Assembly: GCF_900094545.1 (NCBI RefSeq)
Contig: NZ_FMAH01000006.1
Span: forward strand, 1 to 64,000
From: Martinezella miluonensis
Lineage (GTDB): Bacteria > Pseudomonadota > Alphaproteobacteria > Rhizobiales > Rhizobiaceae
Direction: 5' to 3'
Length of the DNA stretch: 64,000 nt
The notes under the pieces were generated by a model that was not told where the DNA came from, did not search any database, and was given only the letters and a program-made list of their open reading frames with translations. This document shows positions 62,362 through 64,000 of this stretch, piece after piece (the first letter of the stretch is position 1; every line of letters begins with the position of its first letter). The translations under genes were made by a program, and so were the position numbers.

Positions 62362-62568
62362 ATGTTTGCGACGGGCAACTCCATCTTCTCTCCAGAGGAT
62401 ATCACTGTCCTGCGCCACGCGCTCGATGAATGGTGCCTGGAGAGGCGGATCGACATCAAAAGTGCCGAAGCCCAGTTTGCAGCGACGGCCGCGCTCGGCC
62501 TTTTTCAATCCGGCTACAACACCCCGGAAAAGCTCCTCGCGGCATTGCGCGAGCATCGGGGCATCTAG
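62362..62568 (+). CDS. small conserved-looking protein, 68 aa
   Basis: This 68-residue soluble, acidic protein (MFATGNSIFSPEDITVLRHAL ... LFQSGYNTPEKLLAALREH) is predicted to be mostly helical. A GAGGG ribosome-binding site lies eight bases before the ATG. Its regular coding pattern supports expression. I believe similar proteins occur in other rhizobia but cannot verify it here. The function is unknown. Confidence 0.7.
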   Translation: MFATGNSIFSPEDITVLRHALDEWCLERRIDIKSAEAQFAATAALGLFQSGYNTPEKLLAALREHRGI

Positions 62569-63007
62569 ACTGCATCCACACCGTTTCAGCTCTCGCCGGC
62601 ATTGAGAACATCTCTCCGGGCAGCCGCCAGCAAGGTAAATGGGCCTGGCATCGACGAACCCCCATAGGTTGAAATCGAAATCGAATACTCCTGCGGAAAA
62701 AGTGTTTCGCGACAGGCTCTACTCCCTAGAAGCCACATCATCCAGCAAAATTCCGGCGCTCGCTCGCGCGCAAGCTTAACGCGCAATTTTTATTCGGATT
62801 TTAATAAAGTTTTCACGAACCATTAACCGAACCAGCCTTAGTCTCACGCGAAAGCCAGACAAGGACGGTCGTGTCTATCCCCATTTCGACAATCGCCGCC
62901 AAGGACGCCCCCGTTGAGGGAAGTGTCATTCGGCGCGAACGAAAAGTGGTGCGACAATATCGGCGGTCGACGATCCGGCTCCCCGCGTTTTTGTTCTGCG
63001 TTTCTGT
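62569..63007. other. intergenic region upstream of DUF2336 gene
   Basis: About 440 bases carry no firm gene; one weak frame is listed separately. The stretch near 62787-62830 is AT-rich with AACCATTAACC, which contains a CtrA-like half site, and may be a promoter. Confidence 0.35.
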
Positions 63008-63083
63008 ATGGGTGTTGGCGTGCGTGACCGGTTTCGAGACCTTGAAGAGCCTGCGACTGTCCGCAAGAAGGACGTGGTTCTGA
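62871..63083 (+). CDS. doubtful 70-residue frame with one membrane segment
   Basis: A GTG-initiated frame, with AAGGAC upstream, encodes a basic N-terminus and one hydrophobic segment (LPAFLFCVSVWVLACV, residues about 37-52). Its TGA overlaps an ATG of the DUF2336 gene (TGATG at 63081). It competes with an upstream extension of the DUF2336 frame, so only one of the two readings is likely to be right. Confidence 0.25.
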   Translation: MSIPISTIAAKDAPVEGSVIRRERKVVRQYRRSTIRLPAFLFCVSVWVLACVTGFETLKSLRLSARRTWF

Positions 63084-64000
63084 TGGCGACGATCACCAGC
63101 TTCGAAGGCATGGGCCACCCATCCAGATCCGAACTTCGGCAGTTTGCGGAACTCTTCACGCCAGTATTCCAGGCCTCCTCCGACGAAGCGAAGCGCCAGG
63201 CCGTGGCCGCCCTGTCCCAATGTGCGACAGTGCCGCAGGCCGTTGCCCTCTTCATCGGCTGCCAGCCGATCGCCATCGCCGCCCCCTTCCTCACCAGTTC
63301 GCAGGCGATCGACGACGACACCCTCATCACCATCGCCCGCACGCAGGGCGCGGCCCATGCCCGCGCGATCGTCGGCAGACCGTCGCTGTCGCCCAAGGTC
63401 ATCGACGCGCTCGTCGGCCTGCATCAGGCCGAACCGGATCGTGGCATGACTGCGCCGGACGCAGCAGCGAATGCACTTCCGCCGAAGGCCGATACGGCCG
63501 AAGCGGATAGGCTGGCGCGCGAGGAATCCTTACGCCTGCAGATCAAGCAGGTTGCACATCATCTGGCTCGCGACGACAGGGATCGCCTCGGCCTGCGCAG
63601 CCTCGACGAAATGCAGGAGGCTCTGCTCGTCCGCTTCGCTCGGGAACGCGATGCACAGCAATTCGCAAAAACGCTCGCCGACGCGTTGTCCTCAAGCTAT
63701 TGGCTGGCGGAGCGCATCATGCTCGATACGTCGGGGCAGCAGCTGGCCGTGACTCTGGTCAGCCTTGGCATGGGCATTGCAGACGCCGTCTATTCGCTGG
63801 AGCGTTTCTACCCGCATCTGACGGAACGGCACGGCAGCGTCAGCCGCGCATGGCTGGTGCTCGACGGCATCGATGCGGAGGAGAGTCAGACCCGCGTCGA
63901 AGCATGGCGCCGTGCCGACAGCTACACTTATCTTCCGCAGGAGAAGCCAGCAGAGCGTCCGGCCACACCATTGTTCGGCGCAAAGTCCGGTACGATCCGC
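63008..64000 (+). CDS. DUF2336 family protein, cut by right edge
   Basis: The frame remains open to the end of the window, showing about 330 residues without a stop. The sequence after ATG at 63083 (MATITSFEGMGHPSRSELRQ, then QAVAALSQCATVPQAVALFI) and the middle (YWLAERIML) match the DUF2336 pattern of helical repeats. The reading before it (RDRFRDLEEPATVRKKDVVL) also looks protein-like, so I start at the ATG at 63008. The alternative at 63083 has AAGGA upstream and would overlap the small frame before it. DUF2336 proteins have no established biochemical role. Confidence 0.75.
   Translation, partial: MGVGVRDRFRDLEEPATVRKKDVVLMATITSFEGMGHPSRSELRQFAELFTPVFQASSDEAKRQAVAALSQCATVPQAVALFIGCQPIAIAAPFLTSSQAIDDDTLITIARTQGAAHARAIVGRPSLSPKVIDALVGLHQAEPDRGMTAPDAAANALPPKADTAEADRLAREESLRLQIKQVAHHLARDDRDRLGLRSLDEMQEALLVRFARERDAQQFAKTLADALSSSYWLAERIMLDTSGQQLAVTLVSLGMGIADAVYSLERFYPHLTERHGSVSRAWLVLDGIDAEESQTRVEAWRRADSYTYLPQEKPAERPATPLFGAKSGTIR

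Overview
The window looks like a stretch of core chromosome from a Rhizobium-type alphaproteobacterium. The coding sequence is GC-rich and densely packed. The gene set includes the cycHJKL-type cytochrome c maturation operon, a FeuP/FeuQ-like two-component pair, a PleC-like kinase and glnE. A RIME-like palindromic repeat and four clustered GANTC (CcrM) sites point the same way. I see no rRNA, tRNA, CRISPR array, transposase, integrase or prophage gene.

Positions 1-11.6 kb hold housekeeping and small regulatory units: a MATE exporter, a PilZ protein, a DoxX/DUF4267 membrane pair diverging from a TetR regulator across three iterated operator-like sites, a PLP aminotransferase, small secreted or membrane proteins, and AMP nucleosidase. 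A run of three DGPF/YciI paralogues then leads into an ECF42-like sigma factor. Positions 11.6-24 kb hold a flippase-like membrane protein diverging from a polyprenyl-phosphate-type glycosyltransferase, a putrescine-type aminotransferase diverging from a glutamine-synthetase-family ligase, a YegS-type lipid kinase, an MFS exporter, an HxlR regulator with its divergent quinone oxidoreductase, the Mg2+ channel MgtE behind a structured leader, and an Lrp regulator diverging from an EamA exporter.

Positions 24-39 kb hold ETF-ubiquinone oxidoreductase with a GNAT enzyme, an atypical SDR protein behind a LiuR-like site, a two-gene RND pump, an Hsp70-like protein, a uracil-DNA-glycosylase-like protein with lost Fe-S ligands, two very small genes, an unknown HTH-like protein and aminopeptidase N.

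Positions 39-56 kb are a signalling and envelope block: the PleC-like kinase, glnE, a response regulator/kinase pair, a DegP protease, ccmIEFH (cycHJKL), a lipoprotein, FeuP/FeuQ and a small periplasmic protein that I infer is FeuN. Positions 56-64 kb carry Dabb, MmcQ and YcgN proteins, a class A penicillin-binding protein, a DUF1214/DUF1254 pair, two small conserved-looking proteins and a DUF2336 gene that runs off the right edge.

Nothing here looks like a large, wholly new system. The best leads are regulatory: the GANTC/CtrA-like cluster before the kinase gene, the structured mgtE leader, the LiuR-like sites and the FeuN candidate. Several microproteins and three proteins with degenerate or unassigned features are also worth following. 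All assignments come from reading the sequence; no database search was run.
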